Below, in pieces: positions 27,865-42,177 of a stretch of DNA of 64,000 bases. The first letter of the stretch is position 1, and every line of letters begins with the position of its first letter. The stretch lies in NCBI RefSeq assembly GCF_001424485.1, contig NZ_LMQC01000001.1:501755-565754 (forward strand). The letters run 5' to 3'. The translations under genes and the position numbers were made by a program. The notes beneath the pieces are model-generated. The model was not told where the DNA came from. It searched no databases and saw nothing but the letters and a program-made list of their open reading frames with translations. Origin of the DNA: Modestobacter sp. Leaf380 (GTDB taxonomy: Bacteria > Actinomycetota > Actinomycetes > Mycobacteriales > Geodermatophilaceae).

Positions 27865-28515
27865 TCAGGCCCCCTGTCCCGCACGGGCCCGCAGCATGGC
27901 GGCCGGCGCGACGTCCTCGAGGGGCAGACCGCGGCGGGCCGCGATCTCCTCGGGACGGACGAGGTCCTTCAGGGCCTGCATCGTGGCGTGCACGATGTTG
28001 ATCGGATTCGAGGACCCGAGGCTCTTGGAGAGCACGTCGTGGATCCCGGCACACTCCAGCACGGCACGCACCGGGCCACCGGCGATGACGCCGGTACCGG
28101 GGCTGGCCGGCTTGAGCAGCACGACACCGGCCGCCGCCTCACCCTGCACGGGGTGCGGGATGGTGCTGGCGATGCGAGGCACCCGGTAGAAGTGCTTCTT
28201 GGCCTCCTCGACGCCCTTGGCGATCGCCGCGGGCACCTCCTTGGCCTTGCCGTAGCCGACACCCACGGTGCCGTCGCCGTCGCCCACGATCACCAGGGCG
28301 GTGAAGCTGAAGCGACGACCACCCTTGACGACCTTGGACACACGGTTGATGGCCACGACCCGCTCGAGGAACTGGCTCTTCTCGGCCGGGCCGCCGGGGC
28401 CGCGGCCCCCGCCGTCACGACGGTCGCGGCGGTCGTTGCCGCCCTGACCGCCCTGGCCGCCCTGTCCGCCGCCGGCGCCACCGGCACCACCGCCGCGTCG
28501 CTGTGGTCCTGGCAT
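27865..28515 (-). CDS. rpsE: 30S ribosomal protein S5 with glycine-rich N-terminus
   Basis: Central 30S protein important for decoding fidelity. The double-stranded RNA-binding domain [20 protein letters not shown] and the C-terminal domain [13 protein letters not shown] are canonical. The first 45 residues are a low-complexity GGQ- and Arg/Asp/Gly-rich extension (for example [11 protein letters not shown]). The total is 216 residues, compared with about 166 in E. coli. Confidence 0.97.
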   Translation of the reverse strand: MPGPQRRGGGAGGAGGGQGGQGGQGGNDRRDRRDGGGRGPGGPAEKSQFLERVVAINRVSKVVKGGRRFSFTALVIVGDGDGTVGVGYGKAKEVPAAIAKGVEEAKKHFYRVPRIASTIPHPVQGEAAAGVVLLKPASPGTGVIAGGPVRAVLECAGIHDVLSKSLGSSNPINIVHATMQALKDLVRPEEIAARRGLPLEDVAPAAMLRARAGQGA

Positions 28516-28546
28516 CAGAGGTCCCTCTCGATCTTCGTGTCAGTCA

Positions 28547-28963
28547 TCAGAAGTCCAGCCCGCCCTCGCGGGCACCGTCGGCCAGCGCCGCGAGGCGGCC
28601 GGCGTACCGGTTGCCACCACGGTCGAAGACGACGGCGGTGATCCCCGCGGCCTTGGCGCGGTCGGCCACCAGCGCGCCGACCTGACGGGCGAGGGCGGAC
28701 TTGTCGCCCGCAGCGCCCTTCAGGCTGGCGTCCATCGTGGAGGCGTGCACCAGGGTGCGCCCCTGGGTGTCGTCCACGACCTGCACATGCACGTGGCGCG
28801 AGCTGCGCTTGACCACCAGGCGCGGACGCTCGGCGGTACCGGCGACGCGCTTGCGGAGCCGGTTGTGTCGGCGCAGTCGCGAGGTGCGACGCGCGGTGCT
28901 GGCGTCGGTGCCCACGGGCTTGTGCACCCGGGACGCCTTCTCGTTGGTCTGTGTCTGTGCCAT
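28547..28963 (-). CDS. rplR: 50S ribosomal protein L18
   Basis: 5S rRNA-binding protein. [24 protein letters not shown] and [25 protein letters not shown] (read in parts) are diagnostic. The ATG at 28963 overlaps the rplF stop (TGATG); a GTG three bases upstream is also possible. The length is 138 residues, with about 20 extra residues at the N-terminus. Confidence 0.96.
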   Translation of the reverse strand: MAQTQTNEKASRVHKPVGTDASTARRTSRLRRHNRLRKRVAGTAERPRLVVKRSSRHVHVQVVDDTQGRTLVHASTMDASLKGAAGDKSALARQVGALVADRAKAAGITAVVFDRGGNRYAGRLAALADGAREGGLDF

Positions 28964-29502
28964 CACTTGCCCGTCTTCCCGACCTTGCGCTTGATGACCT
29001 CGCCCTGGTACCGCACGCCCTTGCCCTTGTACGGGTCGGGCTTGCGGAGCTTGCGGATCTTGGCGGAGACCTCGCCGACCAGCTGCTTGTCGATGCCGGC
29101 GACCCGGAAACGGGTCGGGGCCTCGACGGTGAAGGTGATCCCCTCGGGGGCCTTGATGAGCACCGGGTGGCTGAAGCCGAGCGCGAACTCGAGGTCCGAG
29201 CCGCGGGCCTGCACGCGGTAGCCGACGCCGACGATCTCGAGGGTCTTGGAGTACCCCTCGGTGACGCCGGTGATCATGTTGGCGATCAGAGTGCGGGACA
29301 GACCGTGCAGCGCACGGCTCTCACGCTCGTCGTCGGGGCGCTGCACGAGCAGCGCACCGTCGTCGCTCTTCTCGACGAAGATGGGCTGGGCCACCGTGTG
29401 GCTCAGTGCGCCCTTGGGGCCCTTCACGTTCACCGTGCGGCCGTCGATCGCGACGTCGACCCCACCGGGCACCGTGACCGGGAGTCGTCCGATCCGTGAC
29501 AT
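28963..29502 (-). CDS. rplF: 50S ribosomal protein L6
   Basis: Large-subunit protein at the base of the L7/L12 stalk. [17 protein letters not shown] and the C-terminal [21 protein letters not shown] pattern are typical. The length is 179 residues. It begins 12 bases after the rpsH stop. Confidence 0.97.
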   Translation of the reverse strand: MSRIGRLPVTVPGGVDVAIDGRTVNVKGPKGALSHTVAQPIFVEKSDDGALLVQRPDDERESRALHGLSRTLIANMITGVTEGYSKTLEIVGVGYRVQARGSDLEFALGFSHPVLIKAPEGITFTVEAPTRFRVAGIDKQLVGEVSAKIRKLRKPDPYKGKGVRYQGEVIKRKVGKTGK

Positions 29503-29514
29503 CTCGAGCTCCCC

Positions 29515-29925
29515 TTACCAGACGTAGGCGAGGACTTCCCCACCCACGCCCTTCTTGTTCGCCTGCTTGTCGGTCAGCAGACCGGTCGAGGTGGAGATGA
29601 TCGCCACCCCGAGGCCGCCGAGCACCTTGGGCAGTGCGGTGGACTTCGCGTAGACCCGCAGACCGGGCTTCGACACGCGCCGGACACCGGCGATGCTGCG
29701 CTCACGGTTGGGGCCGTACTTCAGGTCGACCACCAGCTCCTTGCGGGTCTGGCCGTCCTTCTCGACGTCGTTGACCTTCCAGCCGGCGATGTAGCCCTCC
29801 TGCTGGAGGATCTCGGCGACCTTGGTCTTCAGCTTCGACGAGGGCATGGCCGCTGCGTCGTGGTACGCCGAGTTGGCGTTGCGGATCCGCGTGAGCATGT
29901 CCGCGATCGGGTCGGTCATCGTCAT
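29515..29925 (-). CDS. rpsH: 30S ribosomal protein S8
   Basis: Central-domain 16S rRNA-binding protein. [19 protein letters not shown] and the C-terminal [22 protein letters not shown] are family features. The length is 136 residues from the first ATG; the ATG three codons in (MTDPIAD) is equally plausible. In E. coli S8 represses the spc operon. Here rpsH follows a 154-base gap with a strong hairpin. Confidence 0.97.
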   Translation of the reverse strand: MTMTDPIADMLTRIRNANSAYHDAAAMPSSKLKTKVAEILQQEGYIAGWKVNDVEKDGQTRKELVVDLKYGPNRERSIAGVRRVSKPGLRVYAKSTALPKVLGGLGVAIISTSTGLLTDKQANKKGVGGEVLAYVW

Positions 29926-30037
29926 GTGTCGGTCGTGCCTCTCTCACCGCGGTTCCGCACGCGTCTCGCGCGGGCCTCTCGGCGATCGGTGGTGCAGGGG
30001 AGGTGCGGTGCCGTCCGGACGGGTGCCCGGACCGGCT

Positions 30038-30074
30038 CCGGTGCCGGGCCCGCACGAGGCGGGCCCGGCACCGG
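30038..30074 (-). terminator. perfect 16-bp hairpin between rpsZ and rpsH
   Basis: Bases 30038-30053 and 30059-30074 are perfectly complementary around an ACGAG loop. It begins five bases after the rpsZ stop, in the middle of the spc operon, with no U-run. It is one of the strongest stems in the window. Confidence 0.7.
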
Positions 30075-30079
30075 TCAGG

Positions 30080-30265
30080 TCACCAGCTGGACTTGGTCAC
30101 GCCGGGCAGCTCGCCCGCGTGGGCCATCTCCCGGACGCAGATCCGGCACAGGCCGAACTTGCGGAAGACCGCGTGCGGACGACCGCAACGCTGGCAACGG
30201 GTGTAACCCCGCACCTTGAACTTGGGCGTACGAGCCGCCTTGTTGACGAGCGCCTTCTTGGCCAT
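30080..30265 (-). CDS. rpsZ: 30S ribosomal protein S14 type Z
   Basis: A 61-residue short S14 with four zinc ligands in two C-x2-C pairs (C24/C27 and C40/C43). [20 protein letters not shown] and [10 protein letters not shown] are typical. Its position between rplE and rpsH is standard. Confidence 0.97.
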   Translation of the reverse strand: MAKKALVNKAARTPKFKVRGYTRCQRCGRPHAVFRKFGLCRICVREMAHAGELPGVTKSSW

Positions 30266-30284
30266 GGTGTCTCCTCGTCCCGGG

Positions 30285-30869
30285 TCAGCGGGTCGTCTGC
30301 ACGACGGGCCGGCCGGCGAAGGGGAAGCCCAGGAGGCTGAGCAGCTCGCGACCCTCCTCGTCGTTCGTGGCGGTGGTGACCAGCGTGATGTCCATGCCAC
30401 GCGGGCGGTCGATCCGGTCGACGTCGATCTCGCGGAACATCGACTGTTCGGTCAGGCCGAACGTGTAGTTGCCGTGTCCGTCGAACTGGGTCGAGGACAG
30501 GCCACGGAAGTCGCGGATGCGGGGCAGGGCCAGGCTCAGCAGCCGGTCCAGGAACTCCCACATGCGGTCGCCCCGGAGGGTGACCTTCGCGCCGATGGGC
30601 ATGCCCTCGCGCAGCTTGAACTGGGCGATGGACTTGCGGGCCCGGACGACGGCCGGCTTCTGGCCGGTGATGGCGGTGAGGTCGCGGACCGCACCGTCCA
30701 TCAGCTTCGCGTCGCGGGTGGCCTCGCCGACGCCCATGTTGACGACGATCTTCGTCAGACCGGGGATCTGCATGACGTTGCTGTAGCCGAACTCGCTCAT
30801 CAGCGCCGGCGCGATGTCCGAGCGGTAGTGGGCGAGCAGCCGGGGCAGCTCACGGGTGGGTGCACTCAT
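30285..30869 (-). CDS. rplE: 50S ribosomal protein L5
   Basis: 5S rRNA-binding protein of the central protuberance. [38 protein letters not shown] and [21 protein letters not shown] (in parts) are diagnostic. The length is 194 residues. It lies five bases after the rplX stop. Confidence 0.98.
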   Translation of the reverse strand: MSAPTRELPRLLAHYRSDIAPALMSEFGYSNVMQIPGLTKIVVNMGVGEATRDAKLMDGAVRDLTAITGQKPAVVRARKSIAQFKLREGMPIGAKVTLRGDRMWEFLDRLLSLALPRIRDFRGLSSTQFDGHGNYTFGLTEQSMFREIDVDRIDRPRGMDITLVTTATNDEEGRELLSLLGFPFAGRPVVQTTR

Positions 30870-30874
30870 GGTGA

Positions 30875-31210
30875 TCAGAGGTCCTTACCGGAACGCTTCG
30901 AGACCCGGATGCTGCGTCCGTCCTCGTCCTTGCGGTGGCCGATGCGGGTCGGGGTGCCATCGGAGTCGATGACCATCACGTTGCTCACGTGGATGGCGGC
31001 CTCCTGCGTCACGATCCCGCCCGACTGGGCGCCGCGCTGACTGGTGCTCACGCGGGTGTGCTTCTTGACGCGGCCGATGCCCTCCACGAGCACCTTGCCG
31101 GTCTTGGGGAAGGCGGCGATGACGCGGCCCTTCGCCCCCTTGTCCTTGCCGGACAGGACGACGACCTGGTCGCCCTTCTTGACCTTGAGAGACGGGGTCT
31201 TCTCAGCCAT
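30875..31210 (-). CDS. rplX: 50S ribosomal protein L24
   Basis: Assembly-initiator protein with a KOW motif in [30 protein letters not shown] and [16 protein letters not shown] are also typical. The ATG at 31210 gives 111 residues. A GTG at 31216 overlapping the rplN stop as GTGA would add two residues and fits the style of this genome. Confidence 0.96.
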   Translation of the reverse strand: MAEKTPSLKVKKGDQVVVLSGKDKGAKGRVIAAFPKTGKVLVEGIGRVKKHTRVSTSQRGAQSGGIVTQEAAIHVSNVMVIDSDGTPTRIGHRKDEDGRSIRVSKRSGKDL

Positions 31211-31212
31211 GG

Positions 31213-31581
31213 TCACAACACCTCCGGGGCGAGCGAGATGATCCGCATGAAGCGCTTGTCGCGAAGCTCACGACCGACGGGCCCGAAGATGCGGGTCCCA
31301 CGCGGGTCGCCGCTGTCGCGGATGATGACGGCTGCGTTCTCGTCGAACCGGATGTACGAGCCGTCGGGACGACGACGCTCCTTCACGGTCCGGACGATGA
31401 CGGCCTTGACGACGTCGCCCTTCTTGACGCCTGCGCCCGGGAGGGCGTCCTTCACGGTGCCGACGATCACGTCGCCGATGCCCGCGTAGCGCCTACCCGA
31501 GCCGCCGAGAACACGGATGCACAAGATCTCCTTGGCACCGGTGTTGTCGGCGACGCGCAGTCGCGACTCCTGCTGGATCAC
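31213..31581 (-). CDS. rplN: 50S ribosomal protein L14
   Basis: Large-subunit protein at the 30S interface. [17 protein letters not shown] and [24 protein letters not shown] (in parts) are near invariant. The length is 122 residues with a GTG start. It is the first gene of the spc unit, separated from rpsQ by 205 bases holding two hairpins. Confidence 0.98.
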   Translation of the reverse strand: MIQQESRLRVADNTGAKEILCIRVLGGSGRRYAGIGDVIVGTVKDALPGAGVKKGDVVKAVIVRTVKERRRPDGSYIRFDENAAVIIRDSGDPRGTRIFGPVGRELRDKRFMRIISLAPEVL

Positions 31582-31659
31582 AGCTCTGCTCCTGAATCTG
31601 TCTGCTCGGTGACCGCCGGGTCCTGGTGGTGAAGCGGCGGTCGGGACTCACGTGCGACA

Positions 31660-31681
31660 GCCGGCGGCTCTCGCCGCCGGC
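31660..31681 (-). terminator. 9-bp hairpin in the rpsQ-rplN gap
   Basis: Bases 31660-31668 and 31673-31681 pair perfectly around a TCTC loop. It is the second of two hairpins between rpsQ and rplN and may lie in the rplN leader. Confidence 0.4.
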
Positions 31682-31734
31682 CGTCAGGTCCCGGATGGGG
31701 CACACCCTCAGGTGCGCCAGTCGTCCAGAGTACG

Positions 31735-31774
31735 CGCGGCCACTCCCCCGGTCATCACCGGGGTCGTGGCCGCG
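31735..31774 (-). terminator. two-part hairpin after rpsQ (end of S10 unit)
   Basis: A 9-bp outer stem (31735-31743 with 31766-31774) and a 7-bp inner stem (31746-31752 with 31757-31763) are separated by a 2x2 internal loop, with a CATC apical loop. It starts 12 bases after the rpsQ stop. This is the same operon border as S10/spc in E. coli. Confidence 0.65.
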
Positions 31775-31786
31775 ACGGACTGGTTC

Positions 31787-32086
31787 TTACTTGGCCTTCT
31801 CCACGACGGACACCAGGCGCCAGCGCTTGGTGGCCGAGGTGGGGCGCGTCTCCATGATCTGGACACGGTCGCCGATGCCGGCGGTGTTCGCCTCGTCGTG
31901 CGCCTTGAGCTTGCTGGTACGGCGCAGCACCTTGCCGTAGAGCGCGTGCTTCACGCGGTCCTCGACCTCGACGACGATGGTCTTGTCCATCTTGTCGCTG
32001 ACGACCAGGCCCTCACGGACCTTGCGGTAGCCGCGCCCGGCCAGGCCGGGACCCGAGGCGACGGCCTCGTTGGTGGTCTCGCTCAT
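31787..32086 (-). CDS. rpsQ: 30S ribosomal protein S17
   Basis: Primary 16S rRNA-binding protein. [25 protein letters not shown] and [20 protein letters not shown] (in parts) are characteristic. The 99 residues include about 20 extra at the N-terminus. The start overlaps the rpmC stop by four bases. Confidence 0.97.
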   Translation of the reverse strand: MSETTNEAVASGPGLAGRGYRKVREGLVVSDKMDKTIVVEVEDRVKHALYGKVLRRTSKLKAHDEANTAGIGDRVQIMETRPTSATKRWRLVSVVEKAK

Positions 32087-32316
32087 GCCACACCCTCGCT
32101 CGGTGCGACCGACAGACCCAGCTCGCGCTCGCGCATGATCGTGTAGATCCGGGCGATGTCGCGGCGGACGGTCTGCAGTCGCCGGTTGTTGTCCAGCTGG
32201 CCGGTGGCCACCTGGAACCTCAGGTTGAACAGCTCTTCCCTCGACTCACGCAGACGCGTGGCGAGCTCGTCCACCGAGAGCTCACGGAGCTCCGGGGCAG
32301 TGAGGCCGGCAGCCAT
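32083..32316 (-). CDS. rpmC: 50S ribosomal protein L29
   Basis: Tunnel-exit protein that contacts trigger factor and SRP in other bacteria. The two-helix pattern [18 protein letters not shown] and [20 protein letters not shown] is clear. The ATG at 32316 shares one base with the rplP stop (77 residues); the GTG one codon earlier is possible. Confidence 0.96.
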   Translation of the reverse strand: MAAGLTAPELRELSVDELATRLRESREELFNLRFQVATGQLDNNRRLQTVRRDIARIYTIMRERELGLSVAPSEGVA

Positions 32317-32732
32317 CACACCTCTCCTTCACGGGTGATGAAGCGGCACTTCATGGGGAGCTTGTGGATGGCGCGGCGCATCGCCTCGCGGGCGATGGGC
32401 TCGTCGACACCGGACAGCTCGAACATGATGCGGCCGGGCTTCACGTTGGCGACCCACCACTCGGGCGAGCCCTTGCCCGAACCCATGCGGGTCTCGGCGG
32501 GCTTCTTCGTCAGCGGACGGTCCGGGTAGATGGAGATCCAGACCTTGCCGCCACGCTTGATGTGGCGGGTCATGGCGATACGAGCGGACTCGATCTGACG
32601 GTTCGTCACGTAGGCGGGCTCGAGAGCCTGGATCGCGTACTCGCCGAAGTTGATCGCGGTGCCGCCCTTGGCCCGACCAGTGCGGTCGGGACGGTGCTGC
32701 TTGCGGTGCTTGACGCGACGCGGGATCAGCAT
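32316..32732 (-). CDS. rplP: 50S ribosomal protein L16
   Basis: Large-subunit protein near the A-site t[48 protein letters not shown] (in parts) and the C-terminal [14 protein letters not shown] are diagnostic. The length is 138 residues. It follows rpsC after three bases. Confidence 0.98.
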   Translation of the reverse strand: MLIPRRVKHRKQHRPDRTGRAKGGTAINFGEYAIQALEPAYVTNRQIESARIAMTRHIKRGGKVWISIYPDRPLTKKPAETRMGSGKGSPEWWVANVKPGRIMFELSGVDEPIAREAMRRAIHKLPMKCRFITREGEV

Positions 32733-32735
32733 CTG

Positions 32736-33656
32736 TCAGCCCTCCGTGGTCTCGGCACCCGCGGCCTGCGCGGTCGCGGTGCCCTCGGCGCCGACGGCCT
32801 CGCCGACGCTCTGCGCGGGAGCGGCCTCGACCGTGGGCTCCACCGTGGTGACGGCGGCGTCCTCGGCGGGCTGCTCAGGGGCACCGGTGCCCGGGGCGGC
32901 CGCAGCGCGGCCGGCCTCGGTGCCACCGGCGGTGGTGCCGGTCGAACCCGACCGGCGCGGACGCTGGGCCCGCTCGCGACGCTCCTGGCGCTGGGCCAGG
33001 GCCTGCAGGGCCTCGCGCTCGGCCCGGGAGCCGCTCGCGTCACCCTTGTAGATCCAGACCTTGACGCCGATCCGTCCGAAGGTCGTGCGGGCCTCGTAGA
33101 TGCCGTAGTCGATGTTCGCGCGCAGCGTGTGCAGCGGCACACGACCCTCGCGGTAGAACTCCGACCGGCTCATCTCCGTGCCGCCCAGACGCCCGGAGCA
33201 CTGGACCCGGATGCCCTTGACCTGCGGGCTGCGCTGGGCCGACTGCATGGCCTTGCGCATCGCACGACGGAAGCTGACACGGCTGGAGAGCTGCTCGGCG
33301 ACGCCCTGGGCGACCAGCTGCGCGTCGGACTCGGGGTTCTTCACCTCGAGGATGTTCAGCTGCACCTGCTTGCCGGTGAGCTTCTCCAGCTCGCCGCGGA
33401 TGCGGTCGGCCTCGGCGCCACGACGCCCGATGACGATGCCCGGGCGGGCGGTGTGGATGTCGACGCGGACGCGGTCACGGGTGCGCTCGATCTCGACCTT
33501 CGAGATGCCGGCGCGCTCCATGCCCTTGCCCATCAGCTTGCGGATGGCGACGTCTTCCTTGACGTACTCCGCGTACTGCTTGTCGGCGAACCAGCGGGAC
33601 TTGTAGTCCGTGGTGATGCCCAGGCGGAACCCGTGCGGGTTGACCTTCTGACCCAC
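32736..33656 (-). CDS. rpsC: 30S ribosomal protein S3 with long C-terminal tail
   Basis: 30S head protein at the mRNA entry. The KH domain with [17 protein letters not shown] and the C-terminal [26 protein letters not shown] (in parts) are canonical. The last 90 or so residues are a low-complexity Ala/Glu/Thr/Gly/Pro-rich tail, giving 306 residues against about 233 in E. coli. Such tails occur in actinobacterial S3. Confidence 0.97.
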   Translation of the reverse strand: MGQKVNPHGFRLGITTDYKSRWFADKQYAEYVKEDVAIRKLMGKGMERAGISKVEIERTRDRVRVDIHTARPGIVIGRRGAEADRIRGELEKLTGKQVQLNILEVKNPESDAQLVAQGVAEQLSSRVSFRRAMRKAMQSAQRSPQVKGIRVQCSGRLGGTEMSRSEFYREGRVPLHTLRANIDYGIYEARTTFGRIGVKVWIYKGDASGSRAEREALQALAQRQERRERAQRPRRSGSTGTTAGGTEAGRAAAAPGTGAPEQPAEDAAVTTVEPTVEAAPAQSVGEAVGAEGTATAQAAGAETTEG

Positions 33657-34132
33657 TAGCGGGTCCCTCCCTTCGAGTTGGACTGCGTCGGCTGCCCGGT
33701 CTGGGTGGCCGGGCCGGTCTGGCCGGTCTGACGGCGGGCCTTGCGGGACCGCAGGGCCAGCTCGGCGCTCGAGGCGACCTCACTGACCTCGACGGTGATG
33801 TGCGCGGTCCGCTTGTTGATGCGGAAGGCGCGACCCTGGGCCCGCGGACGGATCCGCTTGAGCGTCGGGCCCTCGTCGACGTAGGCGGCGCTGACGACCA
33901 GCGCGGCCGGGTCGAGCTGCAGGTTGTGCTCGGCGTTGGCCACCGCCGAGGCGACGACCTTGGCCACGGGCTCGCTGGCCGTCTGCGGGGCGAAGCGCAG
34001 CAGCGCGAGCGCCTCGTCTGTGGGCAGGTAGCGGATCATGTCGATCACGCGACGCGCCTTCATCGGGGTGACGCGGACGAACCGGGCCGTGGCCCGGGCG
34101 ACCGGTGCGTCGGTCCCCAGCTGGGAAGTCAT
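33656..34132 (-). CDS. rplV: 50S ribosomal protein L22
   Basis: Protein whose beta-hairpin lines the exit tunnel. [32 protein letters not shown] and the hairpin [19 protein letters not shown] are typical. A Gln/Thr/Gly-rich tail of about 25 residues brings it to 158. The start shares one base region with the rpsC stop side; rpsS precedes it by 20 bases. Confidence 0.97.
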   Translation of the reverse strand: MTSQLGTDAPVARATARFVRVTPMKARRVIDMIRYLPTDEALALLRFAPQTASEPVAKVVASAVANAEHNLQLDPAALVVSAAYVDEGPTLKRIRPRAQGRAFRINKRTAHITVEVSEVASSAELALRSRKARRQTGQTGPATQTGQPTQSNSKGGTR

Positions 34133-34152
34133 CTCAGGTTCTCCTCGTCCGC

Positions 34153-34434
34153 TCAGCCGCGCCGCGACCGGCGGTCGTCCTTGACGTGCCCGCGGAAGGT
34201 GCGGGTGGGCGCGAACTCGCCGAGCTTGTGCCCGACCATCGCCTCGGTCACGAAGACCGGGACGTGCTTGCGCCCGTCGTGCACGGCCATGGTGTGGCCG
34301 AGCATGTCGGGGATGATCGTCGAACGCCGCGACCAGGTGCGGATGACGTTCTTGGTGCCCTTCTCGTTCTGGGCGTCCACCTTGGCGAGCAGGTGGTCGT
34401 CGACGAACGGGCCCTTCTTCAGGCTGCGTGGCAT
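34153..34434 (-). CDS. rpsS: 30S ribosomal protein S19
   Basis: 30S head protein of 93 residues. [40 protein letters not shown] and the C-terminal [12 protein letters not shown] are near invariant. It lies between rplB and rplV. Confidence 0.98.
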   Translation of the reverse strand: MPRSLKKGPFVDDHLLAKVDAQNEKGTKNVIRTWSRRSTIIPDMLGHTMAVHDGRKHVPVFVTEAMVGHKLGEFAPTRTFRGHVKDDRRSRRG

Positions 34435-34457
34435 TGTCTGTCGGCTCCTCTACCCGC

Positions 34458-35291
<834 letters not shown>

Positions 35292-35346
35292 GGTTCCTAC
35301 TCAGTCCCTGTCTGGTCTCGGTGCAGTCGCTGGTCCGCGGACGCCG

Positions 35347-35649
35347 TCAGGCGCCCGGGCCGCCGAACAGCTCGATGCGGTCGCCAGGGGCCACGGAGAC
35401 GATGGCGCGCTTGGTGTCCTTGCGCTTGCCCATCACGGCGCCCTTGGAGCGCTTCCGCTTGCCCTGCCGGTTGATCGTGTTGACGGCGAGGACCTTCACG
35501 TTGAAGACCTGCTGCACAGCGATCTTGATCTGCGTCTTGTTCGCGTCCGGGCGGACGATGAACGTGTACTTGTTCTCGTCGAGCAGCCCGTAGCTCTTCT
35601 CCGAGATGACCGGGGACAGCAGGACGTCCCGGGGGTCGCGGACGCTCAT
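35347..35649 (-). CDS. rplW: 50S ribosomal protein L23
   Basis: Tunnel-exit docking protein for trigger factor and [23 protein letters not shown] and [18 protein letters not shown] are characteristic. The ATG at 35649 overlaps the rplD stop as ATGA and gives 100 residues. The in-frame region upstream is rplD sequence in another frame. Confidence 0.97.
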   Translation of the reverse strand: MSVRDPRDVLLSPVISEKSYGLLDENKYTFIVRPDANKTQIKIAVQQVFNVKVLAVNTINRQGKRKRSKGAVMGKRKDTKRAIVSVAPGDRIELFGGPGA

Positions 35650-36407
35650 GCCTTCTCCTCGGTGGTCGCGGGTGCCACGGACGGCACCTCGCTGTCGATC
35701 TCGTGGGTCTCGAGGTCGGGCAGCTCGGAGCTGCTCGCGCGGCCCCGTCCGCCCTTGGCGGGACCGGCCACGTACTCGGCGAGTGCGGTCTCGGTGAAGA
35801 CCACCTCGTCGGCACACAGCACGTCGTAGGTGTTCAGCTGGCCGGCCTCGATGAGGTGCACGTGCGGCACGTTGCGCAGGCTCACCCAGTTGAGGACGTC
35901 GTCGCGGTCGAGCACGACGAGCACCCGCTTGGCGGTGCTGATCGTGTTCAGCGCGGCCAGAGCGGCCTTGGTCGAGGGCGCGTCACCCTCGACGAACGCG
36001 GACACGACGTGCACGCGGTCCTCACGGGCCCGGTCGGAGAGGGCACCGCGCAGGGCGGCGGCCTTCATCTTCTTGGGGGTCTTCTGGTCGTAGTTGCGCG
36101 GCTGCGGGCCGTGCGACACACCACCACCCTCGAACTGCGGGGCGCGCAACGAGCCCTGACGGGCGCGGCCGGTGCCCTTCTGGCGGTACGGCTTGGCACC
36201 GGTACCACTGACCTGGGCGCGGGTCTTCGTCGCGTGCGTGCCCTGGCGGGCGGCAGCCAGCTGGGCCACCACCACCTGGTGCATCAGCGAGACGTTGGCG
36301 TTGGCGTCGAAGAGCGCGCCCGGCAGCGTGGCCGTGCCCGACTTCTCGCCGGCCGGCGTCCGGACGTCGACGGTCCGGTCGGTCCGCTCGGTCGTCGTGA
36401 TGGTCAC
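35646..36407 (-). CDS. rplD: 50S ribosomal protein L4 with C-terminal tail
   Basis: Tunnel-lining protein. [29 protein letters not shown] (in parts) is the conserved loop, and [22 protein letters not shown] the globular part. After about residue 215 comes a non-conserved acidic tail ([16 protein letters not shown]), giving 253 residues. The GTG start overlaps the rplC stop (GTGA). Confidence 0.97.
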   Translation of the reverse strand: MTITTTERTDRTVDVRTPAGEKSGTATLPGALFDANANVSLMHQVVVAQLAAARQGTHATKTRAQVSGTGAKPYRQKGTGRARQGSLRAPQFEGGGVSHGPQPRNYDQKTPKKMKAAALRGALSDRAREDRVHVVSAFVEGDAPSTKAALAALNTISTAKRVLVVLDRDDVLNWVSLRNVPHVHLIEAGQLNTYDVLCADEVVFTETALAEYVAGPAKGGRGRASSSELPDLETHEIDSEVPSVAPATTEEKA

Positions 36408-37069
36408 TTCGCGTCACTCCCCACGGCGCCGCCCTTGACCGCGGAGCGGACGAGCAGCAACCCACCGCGCGGGCCCGGGACGGCGCCCTTGATCAGGACC
36501 AGTCCCTTCTCCGCGTCCACCTTGTGCACCTTGAGGGACAGGGTGGTCGTGGTGACCGCACCCATCCGACCGGCCATGCGCATGCCCTTGAAGACACGAC
36601 CCGGGGTGGCACAGCCACCGATCGAGCCGGGCGACCGGTGCTTGCGCTGGACGCCGTGTCCTGCGCCCAGGCCCTTGAACCCGTGGCGCTTCATGACACC
36701 GGCGGTGCCCTTGCCCTTGCTCTTGCCGATCACGTCGACCGTCGCCAGACCGGCGAGGACGTCAGCGGTCAGCTCCTGGCCGACCGTGTAGTCAGCAGCG
36801 TCCTTCGTGCGCAGCTCGACCAGGTGCCGTCGCGGCGTGACGCCCGCCTTGGCGAAGTGCCCGCCTTCGGGCTTGTTCACCTTGCGGGGGTCGATCGCGC
36901 CGAACCCGATCTGGACGGCCGAGTAGCCGTCCACCTCGGGCGTGCGCACCTGGGTGACCACGCACGGGCCCGCCTTGACCACGGTGACCGGCACGATGCG
37001 GTTGTTCTCGTCGAAGACCTGGGTCATCCCCAGCTTCTCGCCGAGGAGACCACGGAATGTGCTCGCCAT
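36404..37069 (-). CDS. rplC: 50S ribosomal protein L3
   Basis: Early-assembly protein whose loop reaches the peptidyl transferase centre. [46 protein letters not shown] and [11 protein letters not shown] (read in parts) are diagnostic. The length is 221 residues, 13 bases after rpsJ. Confidence 0.98.
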   Translation of the reverse strand: MASTFRGLLGEKLGMTQVFDENNRIVPVTVVKAGPCVVTQVRTPEVDGYSAVQIGFGAIDPRKVNKPEGGHFAKAGVTPRRHLVELRTKDAADYTVGQELTADVLAGLATVDVIGKSKGKGTAGVMKRHGFKGLGAGHGVQRKHRSPGSIGGCATPGRVFKGMRMAGRMGAVTTTTLSLKVHKVDAEKGLVLIKGAVPGPRGGLLLVRSAVKGGAVGSDAK

Positions 37070-37082
37070 TGTCTCGGTGCCC

Positions 37083-37388
37083 CTACTGGATGTTGACGTC
37101 GACCGAGGCCGGCAGGTCGATGCGCATGAGCGCGTCGACCGTCTTCGGCGTCGGGTCGAGGATGTCGATGAGCCGCTTGTGCGTACGCATCTCGAAGTGC
37201 TCGCGCGAGTCCTTGTACTTGTGCGGCGAGCGGATGACGCAGTACACGTTCTTCTCGGTCGGCAGCGGCACCGGGCCGACGACGCGCGCTCCGGTCTTCG
37301 TCACCGTGTCCACGATGCGACGCGCCGAGGCATCGATGGCCTCGTGGTCGTATGCCTTCAGCCGGATGCGGATCTTCTGTCCCGCCAT
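37083..37388 (-). CDS. rpsJ: 30S ribosomal protein S10
   Basis: First gene of the S10 unit; S10 also binds NusB/NusG in antitermination. The ATG at 37388 gives 101 residues starting [19 protein letters not shown], with [20 protein letters not shown]. It follows a 125-base gap after tuf with a strong hairpin. I see no convincing promoter in the remaining gap. Confidence 0.98.
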   Translation of the reverse strand: MAGQKIRIRLKAYDHEAIDASARRIVDTVTKTGARVVGPVPLPTEKNVYCVIRSPHKYKDSREHFEMRTHKRLIDILDPTPKTVDALMRIDLPASVDVNIQ

Positions 37389-37473
37389 CGCCTTGTCTCG
37401 CTCCTGCCGATCGGGTGTTGCTGGAAGACGTACTGGGTCGGTTGACCCGGGGGTTCCCGGGACGACCCGGGGT

Positions 37474-37507
37474 GGTGGGTGGCGGCCAGTCGGGGCCGCC
37501 ACCCACC
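37474..37507 (-). terminator. perfect 14-bp hairpin after tuf (end of str unit)
   Basis: Bases 37474-37487 and 37494-37507 pair perfectly around a 6-base loop. It starts six bases after the tuf stop, without a U-run. Confidence 0.7.
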
Positions 37508-37513
37508 GGGGGA

Positions 37514-38707
<1,194 letters not shown>

Positions 38708-38773
38708 TGGGTTCCTCTCTGAAGTGTGATTCGCAGTCAGCTGCTGAGTCTGGGGTGCGGGCGGGCGCCCGCT

Positions 38774-38806
38774 GGGTCGGGCCGCCTAGGAGCTGCGGCC
38801 CGGCCC
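38774..38806 (-). terminator. 12-bp hairpin between fusA and tuf
   Basis: Bases 38774-38785 pair with 38795-38806 (one G-T pair) around a 9-base loop. It begins two bases after the fusA stop, inside the str operon, without a U-run. It may tune the EF-G to EF-Tu ratio. Confidence 0.5.
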
Positions 38807-38808
38807 GG

Positions 38809-40896
<2,088 letters not shown>

Positions 40897-40962
40897 GGGT
40901 GTTCCTCCTGCTCTGGGTCCTGATCGCGGGGCCCGGGGGTCTGCCCGGGGGCGCCGCGGGGT

Positions 40963-40998
40963 GGCGGCTGGTGGCGCTGGTGGGTGTCACCAGCCGCC
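40963..40998 (-). terminator. 11-bp hairpin between rpsG and fusA
   Basis: Bases 40963-40973 pair with 40988-40998 around a 14-base loop, five bases after the rpsG stop. The remaining gap to fusA also contains a CCCGGG-rich short palindrome. Confidence 0.45.
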
Positions 40999-41003
40999 GG
41001 TGG

Positions 41004-41474
41004 TCACCAGCGGTAGTGCGCGAAGGCCTTGTTCGACTCGGCCATCTTGTGCGTGTCCTCGCGGCGCTTGACCGCGGCACCGAGGCCGTTGCTGGCGTCG
41101 AGCAGCTCGTTCATGAGGCGCTCGGTCATGGTCTTCTCACGACGCGAGCGGCTGTACTGGATGAGCCACCGCAGGCCCAGGGTGGTGCTGCGCGAGGGAC
41201 GGACCTCGATCGGCACCTGGTACGTGGCGCCACCGACGCGACGGCTGCGCACCTCGAGGGCGGGCTTCACGTTGTCCAGCGCACGCTTGAGGGTCACGAC
41301 CGGGTCCGTGTCGTTCTTGGCCCGGACGCCCTCGAGGGCGCCGTAGACGATCGCCTCGGCGATGGAGCGCTTGCCGTCGACGAGCACCTTGTTGACGAGC
41401 TGGGTGACCAGCTGCGACTGGTACACCGGGTCGACGACGAGCGGACGCTTCGGCGCGGGGCCCTTGCGCGGCAT
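41004..41474 (-). CDS. rpsG: 30S ribosomal protein S7
   Basis: 16S rRNA 3'-domain organiser. [35 protein letters not shown] and [13 protein letters not shown] are characteristic. The length is 156 residues from the ATG at 41474, which shares one base with the rpsL stop (TAATG). Confidence 0.98.
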   Translation of the reverse strand: MPRKGPAPKRPLVVDPVYQSQLVTQLVNKVLVDGKRSIAEAIVYGALEGVRAKNDTDPVVTLKRALDNVKPALEVRSRRVGGATYQVPIEVRPSRSTTLGLRWLIQYSRSRREKTMTERLMNELLDASNGLGAAVKRREDTHKMAESNKAFAHYRW

Positions 41475-41848
41475 TAGCTCTTCTCCTTCTTCGCGCCGTA
41501 CCGGCTGCGAGCCTGCTTGCGACCGCGGACCGCCTGGGTGTCCAGGGAGCCACGGATGATCTTGTAACGGACGCCGGGGAGGTCCTTCACTCGGCCACCA
41601 CGCACGAGCACCATGGAGTGCTCCTGCAGGTTGTGACCGACACCGGGGATGTACGCGGTGACCTCGACGCCACTGGTCAGCCGGACGCGAGCGACCTTGC
41701 GCAGCGCCGAGTTCGGCTTCTTCGGCGTCGTCGTGTAGACGCGCGTGCACACGCCGCGGCGCTGAGGGGATCCCTTCAACGCCGGGGTCTTGGTCTTCTC
41801 GACCTTGTCCTCGCGGCCCTTGCGGACCAGCTGCTGGATCGTGGGCAT
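41474..41848 (-). CDS. rpsL: 30S ribosomal protein S12
   Basis: Decoding-centre protein, first gene of the str unit, 124 residues. Lys43 ([12 protein letters not shown]) and Lys88 ([12 protein letters not shown]) are both wild type, so no classical streptomycin-resistance substitution is present. The 659 bases to the divergent protease gene hold its promoter and a leader of about 320 nt. Confidence 0.98.
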   Translation of the reverse strand: MPTIQQLVRKGREDKVEKTKTPALKGSPQRRGVCTRVYTTTPKKPNSALRKVARVRLTSGVEVTAYIPGVGHNLQEHSMVLVRGGRVKDLPGVRYKIIRGSLDTQAVRGRKQARSRYGAKKEKS

Positions 41849-42177
41849 GGGTGGCCTTGATCTCCTGCCTGCGCTGGGTCGTGCTGTGGATGAGTGCGGT
41901 GCTGAGTGCCGTGGTGCCTGGGTCTCACTGGTGCTGCTCCCGGGTCCGCCCAGGCCTGTCGTCCGACCCCCGCACTCGGGCGTGTCGCCTCGTGCGTGGA
42001 TCGGCCAGCGGGTGAGCCGGACTCGGTCGCCCCTCGCGCCTGGTGCACCGGGCAGTCAGTCCGCGGCGTGAGCCAGCGGGCTGGAACCCCTTGTGACCAG
42101 GCGGTCCGAGGACCGACCGGGCACACAGGTGCGCCGCGAACGGGAGCAGTCCCAGGTCTCCCTGGGCACGGCTGACC

